Below are positions 1-8,265 of a DNA stretch of 64,000 bases, piece after piece. The translations under genes were made by a program, and so were the position numbers. The first letter of the stretch is position 1. Every line of letters begins with the position of its first letter. A model generated the notes under the pieces. That model was not told where the DNA came from, searched no databases, and saw only the letters and a list, made by a program, of their open reading frames with translations. This stretch comes from Mycobacterium sp. Root135 (GTDB lineage Bacteria; Actinomycetota; Actinomycetes; Mycobacteriales; Mycobacteriaceae): assembly GCF_001426545.1 (NCBI RefSeq), contig NZ_LMEZ01000001.1:1052505-1116504 (forward strand), written 5' to 3'.

Positions 1-395
1 GGGACGAGGTGCACGACGAGGCCGAAGTGCTCGAGCACGCCGTGTCCGACCGGATGCTTGACCGCATCGACGCCAAGCTGGGCTTCCCCACCCGCGACCC
101 GCACGGCGACCCGATCCCCGCTGCCGACGGCAGGGTGCCTGCACCGGATGCCCGGCAGTTGTCGATGTGCCGGGACGGCGACGCCGCCACGGTGGCCCGC
201 ATCTCCGACGCCGACCCCGAGATGCTTCGCTACTTCGACAGCGTCGGCATCAGCCTGGACTCCCGGCTGACGGTGCTGGCCCGCCGCGACTTCGCAGGCA
301 TGATCTCGGTTGGCGTGCAACGGCCGGGCGGCGCGGCCGCCGCCACCACCGTCGACCTGGGAAACCCTGCCGCAGAAGCGATCTGGGTCATCTAG
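1..395 (+). CDS. mntR: MntR/SirR-type DtxR-family metal-dependent repressor, C-terminal part
   Basis: The 5' end lies outside the window; the frame is open from the first codons (Asp-Glu-Val-His-Asp-Glu-Ala). The opening residues match the dimerisation/metal-binding helix of DtxR-family repressors, in which His and Glu side chains of a VHxEAExLEHAxSD-like stretch bind the metal. This is followed by the DPHGDPIP turn and a C-terminal FeoA/SH3-like domain. Known family role: Mn(II)- or Fe(II)-dependent repression of metal uptake. In M. tuberculosis the equivalent gene (Rv2788, sirR) precedes truB after a few genes; here the rhodopsin/Blh pair sits in that interval. The DNA-binding domain is not visible, so metal specificity cannot be judged. 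Confidence 0.85.
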   Translation, partial: DEVHDEAEVLEHAVSDRMLDRIDAKLGFPTRDPHGDPIPAADGRVPAPDARQLSMCRDGDAATVARISDADPEMLRYFDSVGISLDSRLTVLARRDFAGMISVGVQRPGGAAAATTVDLGNPAAEAIWVI

Positions 396-406
396 CCGAA
401 CGGCAA

Positions 407-442
407 TGGCCGCAGAGCCCCCCGAGAGGAGCGCTGCGGCCA
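407..442. terminator. Hairpin between convergent mntR and rhodopsin genes
   Basis: TGGCCGCAGAGC at 407-418 pairs with GCGCTGCGGCCA at 431-442 (12 positions, one mismatch), with a 12-nt loop. It lies in the 62-bp gap between two genes that converge, so it could serve as a bidirectional terminator. There is no clear U-tract, which is common for mycobacterial terminators. Confidence 0.5.
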
Positions 443-457
443 CCTGAACCCGGAACC

Positions 458-1315
458 CTAGCGGCCGACCGTCACCGGGTCGGACGGATCCTGGCTCACG
501 CGCACTTCTTCCAGGCCATGGTCGTGACCGCCCTCCACTTCGGCGAACGCCGGATCGTCGGCGAACGACTTGAGGCGCGCGATCCGGTAGATGAGCAGGC
601 CGTAGAGCGCCTTGGCCAGAATGTCGGCGATCGAGTAGCCCGCCTGCTTCCCGACCCATGCGTCGGCACCGTTCATGCCCAGTAGCGGCAAGAGGTAGGC
701 AATCGGGTACACACCCCAGGTCGCGAACAACAGGATGCGCAGTCGGCTGACGGTCGAACGGACCGCCGGCGGCTGACGATCCAAGGAACGGGTCAGCTCG
801 ACGAACAGTACGTACAGGATGTAGAGGAACGGAATCGTCGACAGCAGCCCGAACACGTTGCGCGTCAGGTTGTCTCCGCTGATCTCACCCGGGTAGCCGA
901 GGGCGATCATCAACGCCGAAGCCGGGATCAAGCGCAGAAGCAACGAGGCCTGCAACTTCTTCGCCAAGGCCAGCACCACCACGAGCTCGACCAGAAGCAA
1001 CGGCACGGTCAGGAACCAGTCCACATAGCGGTAGCCCTCGTTGAACGACGCGCCGGCTGCCTGCGTATAGGTCCCGCGTCCGCCTGCGGCGTCGGTGACG
1101 AACGCGTGCTTGAAGGAATCGAAGATCCGGAAGTAGTGGTACGCGGCGATCCCGCACACGATGGCCGCCACCACGAGCGCCTGCCGGTAACGCGGCAGCA
1201 CTCGAGGCTGGACGACGAGCAGGTAGATCGTCGTGAACAACTGGGCCGCGATGACGAGGGACAGGAGGTTGTAGACCGTATCGAACTGGCCTTGGGATAA
1301 CTGTTCGGGAATCAT
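458..1315 (-). CDS. Xanthorhodopsin-like light-driven proton pump (microbial rhodopsin)
   Basis: A 285-residue seven-helix retinal protein. Helix C carries the pump triad Asp99-Thr103-Glu110 (YRYVDWFLTVP context). Helix G has the Schiff-base lysine Lys235 (IADILAKALYG), and His60 (AAYHYFR) matches the His of the xanthorhodopsin His-Asp pair. Leu107 sits at the proteorhodopsin spectral-tuning position and predicts green absorption. Gly156 (TRNVFGLLSTIPF) aligns with xanthorhodopsin Gly156, the residue whose small size opens the fenestration for a carotenoid antenna. The ATG at 1315 was chosen because it gives the normal family N-terminus and follows an AGAAAG-like ribosome site; the frame stays open upstream but adds atypical sequence. 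Known family role: outward H+ pumping in the cytoplasmic membrane. Antenna binding is inference. Divergent from the retinal-forming gene at 1802. Confidence 0.93.
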   Translation of the reverse strand: MIPEQLSQGQFDTVYNLLSLVIAAQLFTTIYLLVVQPRVLPRYRQALVVAAIVCGIAAYHYFRIFDSFKHAFVTDAAGGRGTYTQAAGASFNEGYRYVDWFLTVPLLLVELVVVLALAKKLQASLLLRLIPASALMIALGYPGEISGDNLTRNVFGLLSTIPFLYILYVLFVELTRSLDRQPPAVRSTVSRLRILLFATWGVYPIAYLLPLLGMNGADAWVGKQAGYSIADILAKALYGLLIYRIARLKSFADDPAFAEVEGGHDHGLEEVRVSQDPSDPVTVGR

Positions 1316-1801
1316 CTCAGTCTTTCTGTGGCAGAACATATTTCGCGCGAGTAACCGTGATGCGGCACGCCCTTGGGCGTCCCCGGGCAAGGCAGTTTGG
1401 AGTCGGATGCCGCGGTCGGCCGTCAGTGAAACCACCGACGACGATCTCGGCGAGCCGGCGAGCATGAAGTCTCGTCACGCCTGAGCACCCTCGTCCGACC
1501 TTGGGAACAGCCCCGGTCAATTCCACTGTTGTTACGGATTCCGTTGTCGCCGCTGACTTGTGGCGATTCGGGAGGTGGCTGTAACCCCAACATTCGTGAC
1601 GTTACACCCGCGTCAATCCGGACCGTCATTACGCAATGGTGACGTGCGACGTCATTACGTCACATTTACCCAGCAGCCGGGGACCGATGGCTATTCGACT
1701 GCGCGACAGGAGGATTGGCAGTATGCACACGGCAGGGTCAGGCGTAATGTCGCGATGGTGCGACCCCATCAAGACATCGTCGTCACCCCTTCGCGGCCGA
1801 G
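1316..1801. promoter_or_regulatory. Long divergent control region between rhodopsin and blh
   Basis: A 486-bp stretch with no convincing full-length gene, more AT-rich than its surroundings near 1570-1670. It contains a perfect hairpin ACGCCC-TT-GGGCGT near 1367-1380, a TATGTT -10-like box on the minus strand near 1339, and a cluster of TGACGT/ACGTCA half-sites (annotated separately). A short reading frame with a strong ribosome site begins at 1723. It must hold the promoters of both light-related genes; which boxes are used cannot be decided by eye. Confidence 0.6.
1597..1662. promoter_or_regulatory. Cluster of TGACGT/ACGTCA half-sites, candidate operator
   Basis: Four copies of the hexamer are visible: TGACGT at 1597-1602 and 1640-1645, ACGTCA at 1649-1654 and 1657-1662. 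The middle two form a perfect inverted repeat TGACGT-GCG-ACGTCA (1640-1654). A 10-bp direct repeat CGTCATTACG occurs at 1624-1633 and 1650-1659, 26 bp apart. The arrangement looks like a multi-site operator for the divergent rhodopsin/blh promoters. No known regulator consensus was recognised. Confidence 0.45.
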
Positions 1802-1821
1802 ATGACGGCAGCGGCGGGTGA
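1723..1821 (+). CDS. Possible short upstream peptide overlapping the blh start
   Basis: A perfect AGGAGG (1708-1713) sits 9 nt before ATG 1723, which opens a 32-codon frame (MHTAGSGVMSRW...) ending with TGA at 1819-1821, inside the start of the Blh frame at 1802. The strong ribosome site has no other use: the Blh start at 1802 is in another frame and has no comparable site. The peptide has no recognisable domain. It may be a leader that couples or attenuates blh translation; it may also be fortuitous. Confidence 0.35.
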   Translation: MHTAGSGVMSRWCDPIKTSSSPLRGRDDGSGG

Positions 1822-2785
1822 GCGGACCCGAACGTCGCCAATGGCGCACGCCCTCGACCGGCGGGTGACCATCCTCAGCCTGGGTGCCGTGGCGGTCATC
1901 GTCGGATGGGCGTGGTTCGACCGCGCCGGCCTGGAGTCCGTGTCGCCGATCGTCGCCGCCGTCGGAATCATCGTCGGTGTGCCGCACGGCGCGATGGACC
2001 ATCTGGTGCCTGGGCTGGCGTCGCGCCGCTGGCAAGAGCCACGTCGACTTGCGCTGGTCGTCGCCGTCTACGTCGTGATCGCCGCGGTCGCGAGCCTGGC
2101 GACGTTGCGGGCTCCCGATCTCAGCTTCGCCACGTTCCTCGTCGTGTCGGCCTTGCACTTCGGCTGGGCTGAGACGACATACGCGGCGGAGCGCAGTGGC
2201 CGCGTGGTTCCGCGACTGCGCGACGGATGGTGGAGAACGCTCGCCCACGGGTCGGTCGTCGTGGTCCTGCCACTGTGGTCGGTCGAGGGCCGGTCCGCGA
2301 TGCGGCCGCTGCTACCCAGCCTCGTCGACTGGGTGAGTGCGGTCCCGACGCAGTGGGCCACCACGACGGTCGTCGTGATGTGCGCCGCCTCAGCAGTTCA
2401 CCTCGCATCGCGGGGACGGGTGCTCGAGGCGGCCGAGTTGCTTGCCGTGCTGACACTGTTCCTCTTCGTGCCCATATTCGCGGCCTTCGGCGTGTACTTC
2501 GGTCTCTGGCACGCCCTGCGGCACACCGCCCGGCTCATGGATGCTCTCGCTGCCGGTCAACCAATTCGATTGCAGTTAGGGGCATTCCTCCGAGCGGCCG
2601 CTCTGCCCACTACCGCGGCCTTCATCGTGCTCGCCGTCTTGTTTGCCTACCGGTCCGACGTCGGCGTCGTCATGACGGGCGTATCCGTGCTGCTTGCGCT
2701 GACCTTTCCGCATGTGGTCGTCGTGGCAGTACTCGACCACCATCGACGGATTGCCCCGACGACGCCTACAGCGTCGACGGCCTGA
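1802..2785 (+). CDS. blh: Brp/Blh-family beta-carotene 15,15'-dioxygenase (retinal synthesis)
   Basis: A 327-residue membrane protein with the conserved histidines of the Brp/Blh family: GVPHGAMDH (His62, His67), ALHFG (His119), [10 protein letters not shown] (His237, His241) and [14 protein letters not shown] (His304). These bind the catalytic iron. Family role: oxidative cleavage of beta-carotene to two molecules of all-trans retinal. Several hydrophobic helices span the chain. The pairing with the divergent rhodopsin gene fits this role exactly, since retinal is the rhodopsin chromophore. The start may be ATG 1802 or ATG 1841 (MAHALDRR); neither has a strong ribosome site, while a strong one precedes the overlapping frame at 1723. 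The 3' end overlaps truB by 20 bp on the opposite strand. Confidence 0.9.
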   Translation: MTAAAGERTRTSPMAHALDRRVTILSLGAVAVIVGWAWFDRAGLESVSPIVAAVGIIVGVPHGAMDHLVPGLASRRWQEPRRLALVVAVYVVIAAVASLATLRAPDLSFATFLVVSALHFGWAETTYAAERSGRVVPRLRDGWWRTLAHGSVVVVLPLWSVEGRSAMRPLLPSLVDWVSAVPTQWATTTVVVMCAASAVHLASRGRVLEAAELLAVLTLFLFVPIFAAFGVYFGLWHALRHTARLMDALAAGQPIRLQLGAFLRAAALPTTAAFIVLAVLFAYRSDVGVVMTGVSVLLALTFPHVVVVAVLDHHRRIAPTTPTASTA

Positions 2786-3698
2786 TCACCACGACCGACT
2801 TGGTCCGCGACCCGTCGTCGGCGAGCAGGGCGATGACGCGACCGTCCGACGCCGTCGCCGCGTACACGCCGTCGACGCCGGCCGGTGCCAGCGCCCTTCC
2901 GTTCGACGCGGCGTCGGACTCCGCGTCGGTCAACTCCCGGCGCGGGAAGCCCAGCAGGCACGCCTCGTCCAACGAGTAGCTGAGCCGCGGGGATTCGGCC
3001 AACGCCTCGAGGGTGTGCGCCTCCCCCAGCCCGTAGCGGCCGACCGTGGTGCGGCGCAGCGCGGTCAGGTGCCCACCGACGCCGAGGCCGGCGCCGACGT
3101 CACGCGCCAACGCCCGAATGTAGGTGCCCGACGAGCAGTCGACCTCGACGTCGACGTCGACGAAGCCGGCCGCAACCTCCGGCGTGCGGCGAACGGCGAC
3201 GACGTCGAACCGGGAGATCCGCACCCGTCGCGCAGCCAACTCGACGGTCCTGCCCTCGCGGGCCAACTTGTAGGCGCGCTGACCGTCGACCTTGATGGCG
3301 CTGACGGAAGACGGAATCTGGTCGATCTCCCCGCGCAGGACGCCGACGGCCGCCTCGACGCCCGAGTCCGACACGTGATCGGCCGAAACCGTCTCCAGCA
3401 CTTCACCTTCGGCGTCCTCGGTGGAGGTGGTCTGACCCAGCCGAATGGTGGCCGAATACGACTTGTCCGTCGCGGTCAGCAGCCCGAGGATCTTGGTGGC
3501 GCGCTCGATGCCCACCACCAGGACTCCGGTGGCCATCGGATCCAACGTGCCGGCGTGCCCAACCTTGCGGGTGCCGAAGAGTCGCCGGCAGCGCCCCACC
3601 ACGTCGTGGCTCGTCATCCCGGCGGGTTTGTCGACGATCACCAGTCCGGGCTGTACCGATCCCCCGGTCGCTGCGCTCCTGCCCGCCGCACCGCTCAC
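2766..3698 (-). CDS. truB: tRNA pseudouridine(55) synthase
   Basis: A 310-residue protein of the TruB family. It has the N-terminal [13 protein letters not shown] motif and the catalytic loop [12 protein letters not shown] with Asp53 as nucleophile, followed by [10 protein letters not shown] and the STGTYIRAL-type motif (here [13 protein letters not shown]). It isomerises U55 in the T-loop of tRNAs. The GTG start overlaps the pptT stop by four bases (GTGA), so the two are translationally coupled. Its 3' end overlaps blh on the other strand, indicating that the rhodopsin/Blh pair was fitted in tightly next to it. Confidence 0.95.
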   Translation of the reverse strand: MSGAAGRSAATGGSVQPGLVIVDKPAGMTSHDVVGRCRRLFGTRKVGHAGTLDPMATGVLVVGIERATKILGLLTATDKSYSATIRLGQTTSTEDAEGEVLETVSADHVSDSGVEAAVGVLRGEIDQIPSSVSAIKVDGQRAYKLAREGRTVELAARRVRISRFDVVAVRRTPEVAAGFVDVDVEVDCSSGTYIRALARDVGAGLGVGGHLTALRRTTVGRYGLGEAHTLEALAESPRLSYSLDEACLLGFPRRELTDAESDAASNGRALAPAGVDGVYAATASDGRVIALLADDGSRTKSVVVIRPSTL

Positions 3699-4360
3699 AG
3701 CACGATCGCCGTCAACACCAGGCCGTCACCGACCGACCAGCGACCCGACAACGCGGTCAGCGGGGGCCCGGACTCGGCCCGCGGGTCGACGAGGATCTTC
3801 GACTCGAAGCTGCCCGTACGTCCCGAACCGTCGACGGTGAAGGTGATGTGCGCGTCCTCGAACCCCAACCACCGATGCGTCAGCGGGAACCACGCCTTGT
3901 AGGTCGCCTCCTTGGCGCAGAACAACACTCGATCCCAGTGCGCACCACCGGGCAGCCCGCTCAGCTCGCTGCGTTCGGCGGGCAGGCTGATGGCGTCGAG
4001 CACGCCCTTGGGTAGCACGGCATGCGGTTCGGCGTCGATGCCTACGGAACGGACCTCGGCCGTCCGACCCACCACGGCGCCGCGAAACCCCTCGCAGTGC
4101 GTCAGGCTGCCGACCACCCCGTCGGGCCAGCACGGTTCGCCCTTGTCGCCCTTGAGGATGGGCACGGGGGGCAGTCCGAGATCGCCGAGCGCCTGACGGG
4201 CGCAGTACCGCACCGTCACGAATTCGTTGCGCCGCTTGGCCACCGAGCGCGCGATCAGCGGCTCCTCCTCGGGCAGCGGCGCCAAATCGGCCGGGTCACC
4301 GTACAACTCGGCCGACGCGAGCAGCGAGGGCAGAACGGTGGACAGCAACTTGCCCGTCAT
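3695..4360 (-). CDS. pptT: 4'-phosphopantetheinyl transferase PptT
   Basis: A 221-residue Sfp-type transferase. Mg-binding residues are seen in VGIDAEP (Asp109, Glu111) and FCAKEATYK (Glu151, Lys155). The N-terminal half contains the [14 protein letters not shown] segment that contacts CoA. In mycobacteria PptT activates acyl- and peptidyl-carrier proteins of polyketide synthases, mycolate synthesis and siderophore NRPS. It lies between the metallophosphoesterase gene (ATGA overlap at its start) and truB (GTGA overlap at its end), the usual mycobacterial arrangement (Rv2793c-Rv2795c). Confidence 0.95.
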   Translation of the reverse strand: MTGKLLSTVLPSLLASAELYGDPADLAPLPEEEPLIARSVAKRRNEFVTVRYCARQALGDLGLPPVPILKGDKGEPCWPDGVVGSLTHCEGFRGAVVGRTAEVRSVGIDAEPHAVLPKGVLDAISLPAERSELSGLPGGAHWDRVLFCAKEATYKAWFPLTHRWLGFEDAHITFTVDGSGRTGSFESKILVDPRAESGPPLTALSGRWSVGDGLVLTAIVL

Positions 4361-5361
4361 GCTCGCTTACTCCTGATCCGCTCCTGCATCTTCTCCGCGT
4401 GGGCCCGCATGTCCGGGGTGACCTCGAAGTGACCGCCGAAGTCGTTGAGATAGCCGGGCGGGTACTTCGGGTCGGGCAGGATTTGGCGCATCCACCGATA
4501 CGGCTTGCGGCGGCGCCACTCCCGCGGGTAACCGACCGACACCTCCTCGAATCGCACGCCGTCGTACCACGTGGTGCGCGGGATGTGCAGATGCCCGTAG
4601 ACCGAGCACAGCGCGTTGTATCGCGTGTGCCAATCCTTGGTGGCCGTGGTGCCGCACCACAGCGCGAACTCCGGGTAGTACATGGCCTCGCAGGGCTCGC
4701 GCACCAGCGGGAAGTGGTTGACCAGAATCGACGGCGTCAACCAGTCGAGGTCCTCGAGCTTCTCGCGTGTCAGCTTGACCCGCTCGCGGCACCACGCGTC
4801 GCGGGTGGCGTACGGCTCGGCGGACAGCAGGAACTCGTCGGTGCCGACCACGTTGCGCTCGCGGGCGATCGCCAGCCCCTCGGCCTTCGTCGCCGTGCCC
4901 TCCGGCAGGAACGAGTAGTCGTAGAGCAGGAACATCGGGACGATCGTCGCCGGGCCGCCCTCGTCGTTCCACACCGGGAAGGGGTGCTCGGGGGTGACGA
5001 TGCCCATCTCGTCGCACATGTTGACCAGGTAGTCGTAGCGCGCCTTGCCGAAGATCTGCATCGGGTCCTTGGCGGTGGTCCACAGCTCGTGGTTGCCCGG
5101 CACCCAGATGACCTTGGCGAACCGTTTTCGCAGCAGATCCAACGACCACCGAATCTCGTCGGTCCGTTCGGCGACGTCCCCCGCGACGATCAACCAGTCG
5201 TCCGGGGACGACGGATGAAGCGACTCGGTGACGGGTTTGTTGCCGGTATGGCCGATGTGGAGATCGCTGATCGCCCAGAGCGTGGGATGGCGACGGTCCT
5301 GTGACAGCGGAGACACAACGGACCAGCCTACGTGCGCCACGGCGGGGTGCTCGCCCGGCAA
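4357..5361 (-). CDS. Calcineurin-like metallophosphoesterase (Rv2795c homologue)
   Basis: The metallophosphoesterase motifs are in order: D-x-H in AISDLHIGH, GD in VAGDVAE, GNHE in WVPGNHELW, a later VNHFPL and GHLH in VYGHLHIP. About 320-334 residues. The reading frame opens at 5361, but downstream GTG codons just before the conserved LWAISDLH block are equally possible starts, and no ribosome site decides. Substrate unknown. Its conserved linkage to pptT and truB suggests a housekeeping role; in M. tuberculosis the orthologue lies in the same operon with PptT. Confidence 0.88.
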   Translation of the reverse strand: MPGEHPAVAHVGWSVVSPLSQDRRHPTLWAISDLHIGHTGNKPVTESLHPSSPDDWLIVAGDVAERTDEIRWSLDLLRKRFAKVIWVPGNHELWTTAKDPMQIFGKARYDYLVNMCDEMGIVTPEHPFPVWNDEGGPATIVPMFLLYDYSFLPEGTATKAEGLAIARERNVVGTDEFLLSAEPYATRDAWCRERVKLTREKLEDLDWLTPSILVNHFPLVREPCEAMYYPEFALWCGTTATKDWHTRYNALCSVYGHLHIPRTTWYDGVRFEEVSVGYPREWRRRKPYRWMRQILPDPKYPPGYLNDFGGHFEVTPDMRAHAEKMQERIRSKRA

Positions 5362-5362
5362 C

Positions 5363-5376
5363 TAGAACATGTTCTG
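5363..5376. promoter_or_regulatory. KstR-like palindrome
   Basis: TAGAACATGTTCTG contains the perfect palindrome AGAACATGTTCT. It matches seven of the eight defined bases of the KstR consensus TNNAACNNGTTNNA (final A is G). It lies in the divergent gap between the metallophosphoesterase and DUF3558 genes. A LexA box is less likely because the spacing between GAAC and GTTC is 2, not 4. Confidence 0.4.
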
Positions 5377-5420
5377 ATTTCCGGCCCTGGCGACCGTCGG
5401 GAACTTGTACACTCCCGGCA

Positions 5421-6044
5421 ATGGACAACGAGCGCACGAGTGACCCGAAGGTGGGTGGCGTGGTCGGAAAGATGCGCCTGTTTTCGGCATTGTGCGCCCT
5501 GCTGGCGGCCGTCATCGTGGTGTGGCAGGCCAATCCCATCACCGCGCAGGACACCGGATCCGTCGAGCTGAGGTCCACGTCGGCACCCCTGAGCGGGGTC
5601 TCCAGCAGCATCAAGTGGCCCGTCGTCGAAACCGTCGACCCCCGCCCGTTCGATCCGTGCGAAGACATTCCGATCGACGTCGTCAACGGCCTCGGGCTCG
5701 GTTTCACTCCGCCCGAGCACGAAGACGGCCTGCGCTGCCATTTCGACGCGGGCAACTACCAAATGGCCGTCGAGGCGTTCGTCTGGCGAACCTACGAGCA
5801 GACCCTGCCCGCCGACGCCGTCGAGATGGACATCGCCGGCCACCGCGCTGCGCAGTACTGGATCCTCAAGCCGTCGGACCGCAACAACCGCTTCTGGTTC
5901 AGCTGCATGATCGCCTTCGACACCAGCTACGGCGTGCTGCAGCAATCGCTGTTCTACTCCCCGACGTACAGCGCCGACGACGTCGACTGCATGCAAACCA
6001 ACCTGCAGCGCGCCCAGCAGCTGGTGCCGTTCTACAAGTTCTGA
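5421..6044 (+). CDS. Exported DUF3558-family protein
   Basis: A 207-residue protein with an N-terminal hydrophobic signal segment (about residues 18-40, LFSALCALLAAVIVVWQANP) and a mature part with the DUF3558 hallmark FDPCEDIP followed by a second conserved Cys (GLRCHF) and later CM/DCMQ cysteines. DUF3558 proteins in mycobacteria are mostly cell-envelope lipoproteins of unknown function; here no lipobox cysteine follows the signal segment, so this one may be secreted or membrane-anchored. ATG 5421 was chosen because longer in-frame starts would add non-signal sequence overlapping the divergent promoter. Confidence 0.75.
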   Translation: MDNERTSDPKVGGVVGKMRLFSALCALLAAVIVVWQANPITAQDTGSVELRSTSAPLSGVSSSIKWPVVETVDPRPFDPCEDIPIDVVNGLGLGFTPPEHEDGLRCHFDAGNYQMAVEAFVWRTYEQTLPADAVEMDIAGHRAAQYWILKPSDRNNRFWFSCMIAFDTSYGVLQQSLFYSPTYSADDVDCMQTNLQRAQQLVPFYKF

Positions 6045-6057
6045 GCGCCTCACCCCG

Positions 6058-7728
6058 GTGCGTAACGTGGCTGGCGTGGCTTCACGACTGAGCACCAAGA
6101 ACGTCGCCTCGCACGCCCTGAGCCGACTCCTCCACCTCCCCCCGCCGACCACGGACTACACCGTGCTGCGCGGATTGCCGGTGCCGATGCGCGACGGCGT
6201 CGACCTCGTCGCCGACCACTACGCGCCACGGACCGGCGCCCCTTCGGGCACCCTGCTCGTGCGCTGCCCGTACGGCCGGTCGTTCCCCTTCTCCAGCCTG
6301 TTCGGCGCCGTCTACGCCGCCCGCGGGTACCACGTGGTGATCCAGAGCGTGCGCGGCACGTTCGGGTCCGGCGGCGAATTCACCCCGATGATCCACGAGG
6401 TGGCCGACGGCGCGGACACCGTCGAGTGGCTGCGCAACCAGGTCTGGTTCACCGGGACGTTCGCCACCATCGGGCTGTCCTACCTCGGGTTCACCCAGTG
6501 GGCCCTGCTGATGGACCCGCCACCGGAGATGACGGCGGCGATCATCAGCGTCGGACCCCACGACTTCAGCCAGTCCGCCTGGGGCACCGGCTCGTTCACC
6601 GTCAACGACTTCCTCGGGTGGAGCGACATGATGTCGCACCAGGAGGACGGGAGTCGACTCCTCGGCGCGCTGCAGCAGGGCCGGTCCCGGCGGCGGGTCG
6701 CCCGTACCGCCAACCAGGTGCCGATGGGCGCCTCCGGACGGACGTTGCTCGGCGGCGGGGCGCCGTGGTGGGAGTCCTGGGTGGAACACCCGGATCGCCA
6801 AGACCCGTTTTGGGAACCCCTGCGGCTGACCGATGCGCTCGACCGCGTCGACGTGCCGGTGCTGCTGTTCAGCGGCTGGCAGGACCTGTTCCTCGACCAG
6901 ACCCTGACCCAGTTCGCGCACCTGCGCGGGCGGGACGTGACGACGGCTCTGACGGTCGGCCCGTGGACGCACACCGAGGTGATGACGAAGGGCGCCCCGC
7001 GAGTCCTCCGAGAGTCGCTGGCTTGGCTCGACGAACACCTTGGCGGCAAGCCGGCCCCCGCCCGAACCCGGGTGCGGGCCCACGTCGACGGCGACGACTG
7101 GCTCGAACTGGACACCTGGCCGCCCGCGATGCCCGAGCACGTGGCGTACCTGCACTCCGGGCACCGGCTCTCCGACGTCGCACCGGACGAGACCGCACCG
7201 GCGTCGACGTTCGTCTTCGACCCCGCCGACCCGACCCCGACCATCGGGGGCCGACTGCTCTCCCCGGAGGGCGGCTACCGCGACGACACGCCCTTGGCGA
7301 CGCGCCCCGACGTCCTCGACTTCACCGGGGTTCCGCTCACCGCCGACCTGTACCTCGTCGGCACCCCTGTGGTCGAGCTGGCCCATTCCTGCGACAACCC
7401 GTACAACGACGTCTTCGTCCGACTGAGTCAGGTCGACGCGGACGGCCGGTCGACCAACGTGACCGACGGATTCATCAGGCAGACAACCGATTCCGGAGTC
7501 GTCAAGCTCACCCTCGACGCCGTGGCCCACAGGTTTCCGGCAGGATCCCGGCTACGGGTCATGGTCGCGGGCGGATCCCATCCGCGATTCGTACGCAATC
7601 TCGGCACCGACGAACCGCCGATCTCGGGAACGACGATCAGAACCCAGCGACACACCGTCCACCACGGCGCCGGCGGCGTGTCGCGGCTGGTGCTGCCTGC
7701 GGGACCACGGCCACCGTCAGCCCACTAA
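6058..7728 (+). CDS. CocE/NonD-family serine hydrolase (X-Pro dipeptidyl-peptidase-like)
   Basis: An alpha/beta hydrolase of the S15/CocE family, up to 556 residues. The nucleophile elbow is GLSYLG (Ser141), the acid lies in LLFSGWQDLFLDQ and the histidine in VGPWTH. The C-terminal third is the jelly-roll-like domain typical of CocE enzymes. The true substrate is unknown; family members hydrolyse esters and acyl-amino bonds. Close to M. tuberculosis Rv2800. Several GTG codons (6058, 6067, 6076) could start it; none has a clear ribosome site. It converges with the DUF1802 gene and overlaps it by 12 bp. Confidence 0.88.
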   Translation: MRNVAGVASRLSTKNVASHALSRLLHLPPPTTDYTVLRGLPVPMRDGVDLVADHYAPRTGAPSGTLLVRCPYGRSFPFSSLFGAVYAARGYHVVIQSVRGTFGSGGEFTPMIHEVADGADTVEWLRNQVWFTGTFATIGLSYLGFTQWALLMDPPPEMTAAIISVGPHDFSQSAWGTGSFTVNDFLGWSDMMSHQEDGSRLLGALQQGRSRRRVARTANQVPMGASGRTLLGGGAPWWESWVEHPDRQDPFWEPLRLTDALDRVDVPVLLFSGWQDLFLDQTLTQFAHLRGRDVTTALTVGPWTHTEVMTKGAPRVLRESLAWLDEHLGGKPAPARTRVRAHVDGDDWLELDTWPPAMPEHVAYLHSGHRLSDVAPDETAPASTFVFDPADPTPTIGGRLLSPEGGYRDDTPLATRPDVLDFTGVPLTADLYLVGTPVVELAHSCDNPYNDVFVRLSQVDADGRSTNVTDGFIRQTTDSGVVKLTLDAVAHRFPAGSRLRVMVAGGSHPRFVRNLGTDEPPISGTTIRTQRHTVHHGAGGVSRLVLPAGPRPPSAH

Positions 7729-8265
7729 CGCCCTGACCCGCTCGACGACCGCGGCCAAGACCGCGTCGTCGTGCACGGGATCACCCCAGCCCGTCGACAC
7801 CGGCACGTCGACCCAACTCTTGCACCCCGCGTAGGACGGGTCCCGGCGTAGTCGCACCGGCTTGAGCAGCGGGCGCGCTTGGACCACCAGAACCGTCAGC
7901 CGATGCCTCGGCCGGAAGTCGAGCCGGTCCGACCGCACCGACTCCGCCGTCCAGATGTGGGTGTCGGCCAGTTCGTCGAGCCCGTCCGGCCGGTCGACGG
8001 CAACGGCGGCAACGACTTTCGCGCCCGCTCGGAGCACCACCTCGTCCTCGGTGCTGTCCGGTGCGGCCGCCTCGAGCAGATCGCGGTGCTCGGGTCGGAC
8101 GCGCTCGGCGTGGCCGTGCGCAACCGTGGGGAAGAACACGAAGTCGCTCGCCGCGACGTCGAACCGCTTCTCGTGGATGCCGCCCTTGCGCAGCAGCACC
8201 GTCTGCCTGCCGTCGAGCATGGCGAGTACGGCCGCGCCCCACTCCTTGAGCGCAGGCGCGGTCAC
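7717..8265 (-). CDS. DUF1802-family protein
   Basis: A 182-residue protein that fits the DUF1802 family: an early LLRKGGIHEKRF motif, FVFFPTVAHGH, then a C-terminal RPLLKPVRLRRDPSYAGCKSWVDV segment. Function unknown. GTG 8265 overlaps the stop of the upstream DUF2277 gene by four bases (GTGA), so the pair is translationally coupled. The frame remains open upstream, but that part is only an alternate-frame reading of the DUF2277 gene. Confidence 0.75.
   Translation of the reverse strand: MTAPALKEWGAAVLAMLDGRQTVLLRKGGIHEKRFDVAASDFVFFPTVAHGHAERVRPEHRDLLEAAAPDSTEDEVVLRAGAKVVAAVAVDRPDGLDELADTHIWTAESVRSDRLDFRPRHRLTVLVVQARPLLKPVRLRRDPSYAGCKSWVDVPVSTGWGDPVHDDAVLAAVVERVRALVG

Noticed and set aside
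5363..5376. LexA (SOS) box.
   Set aside because: The mycobacterial box needs GAAC-N4-GTTC; here the spacing is N2, so a KstR-like site fits better.
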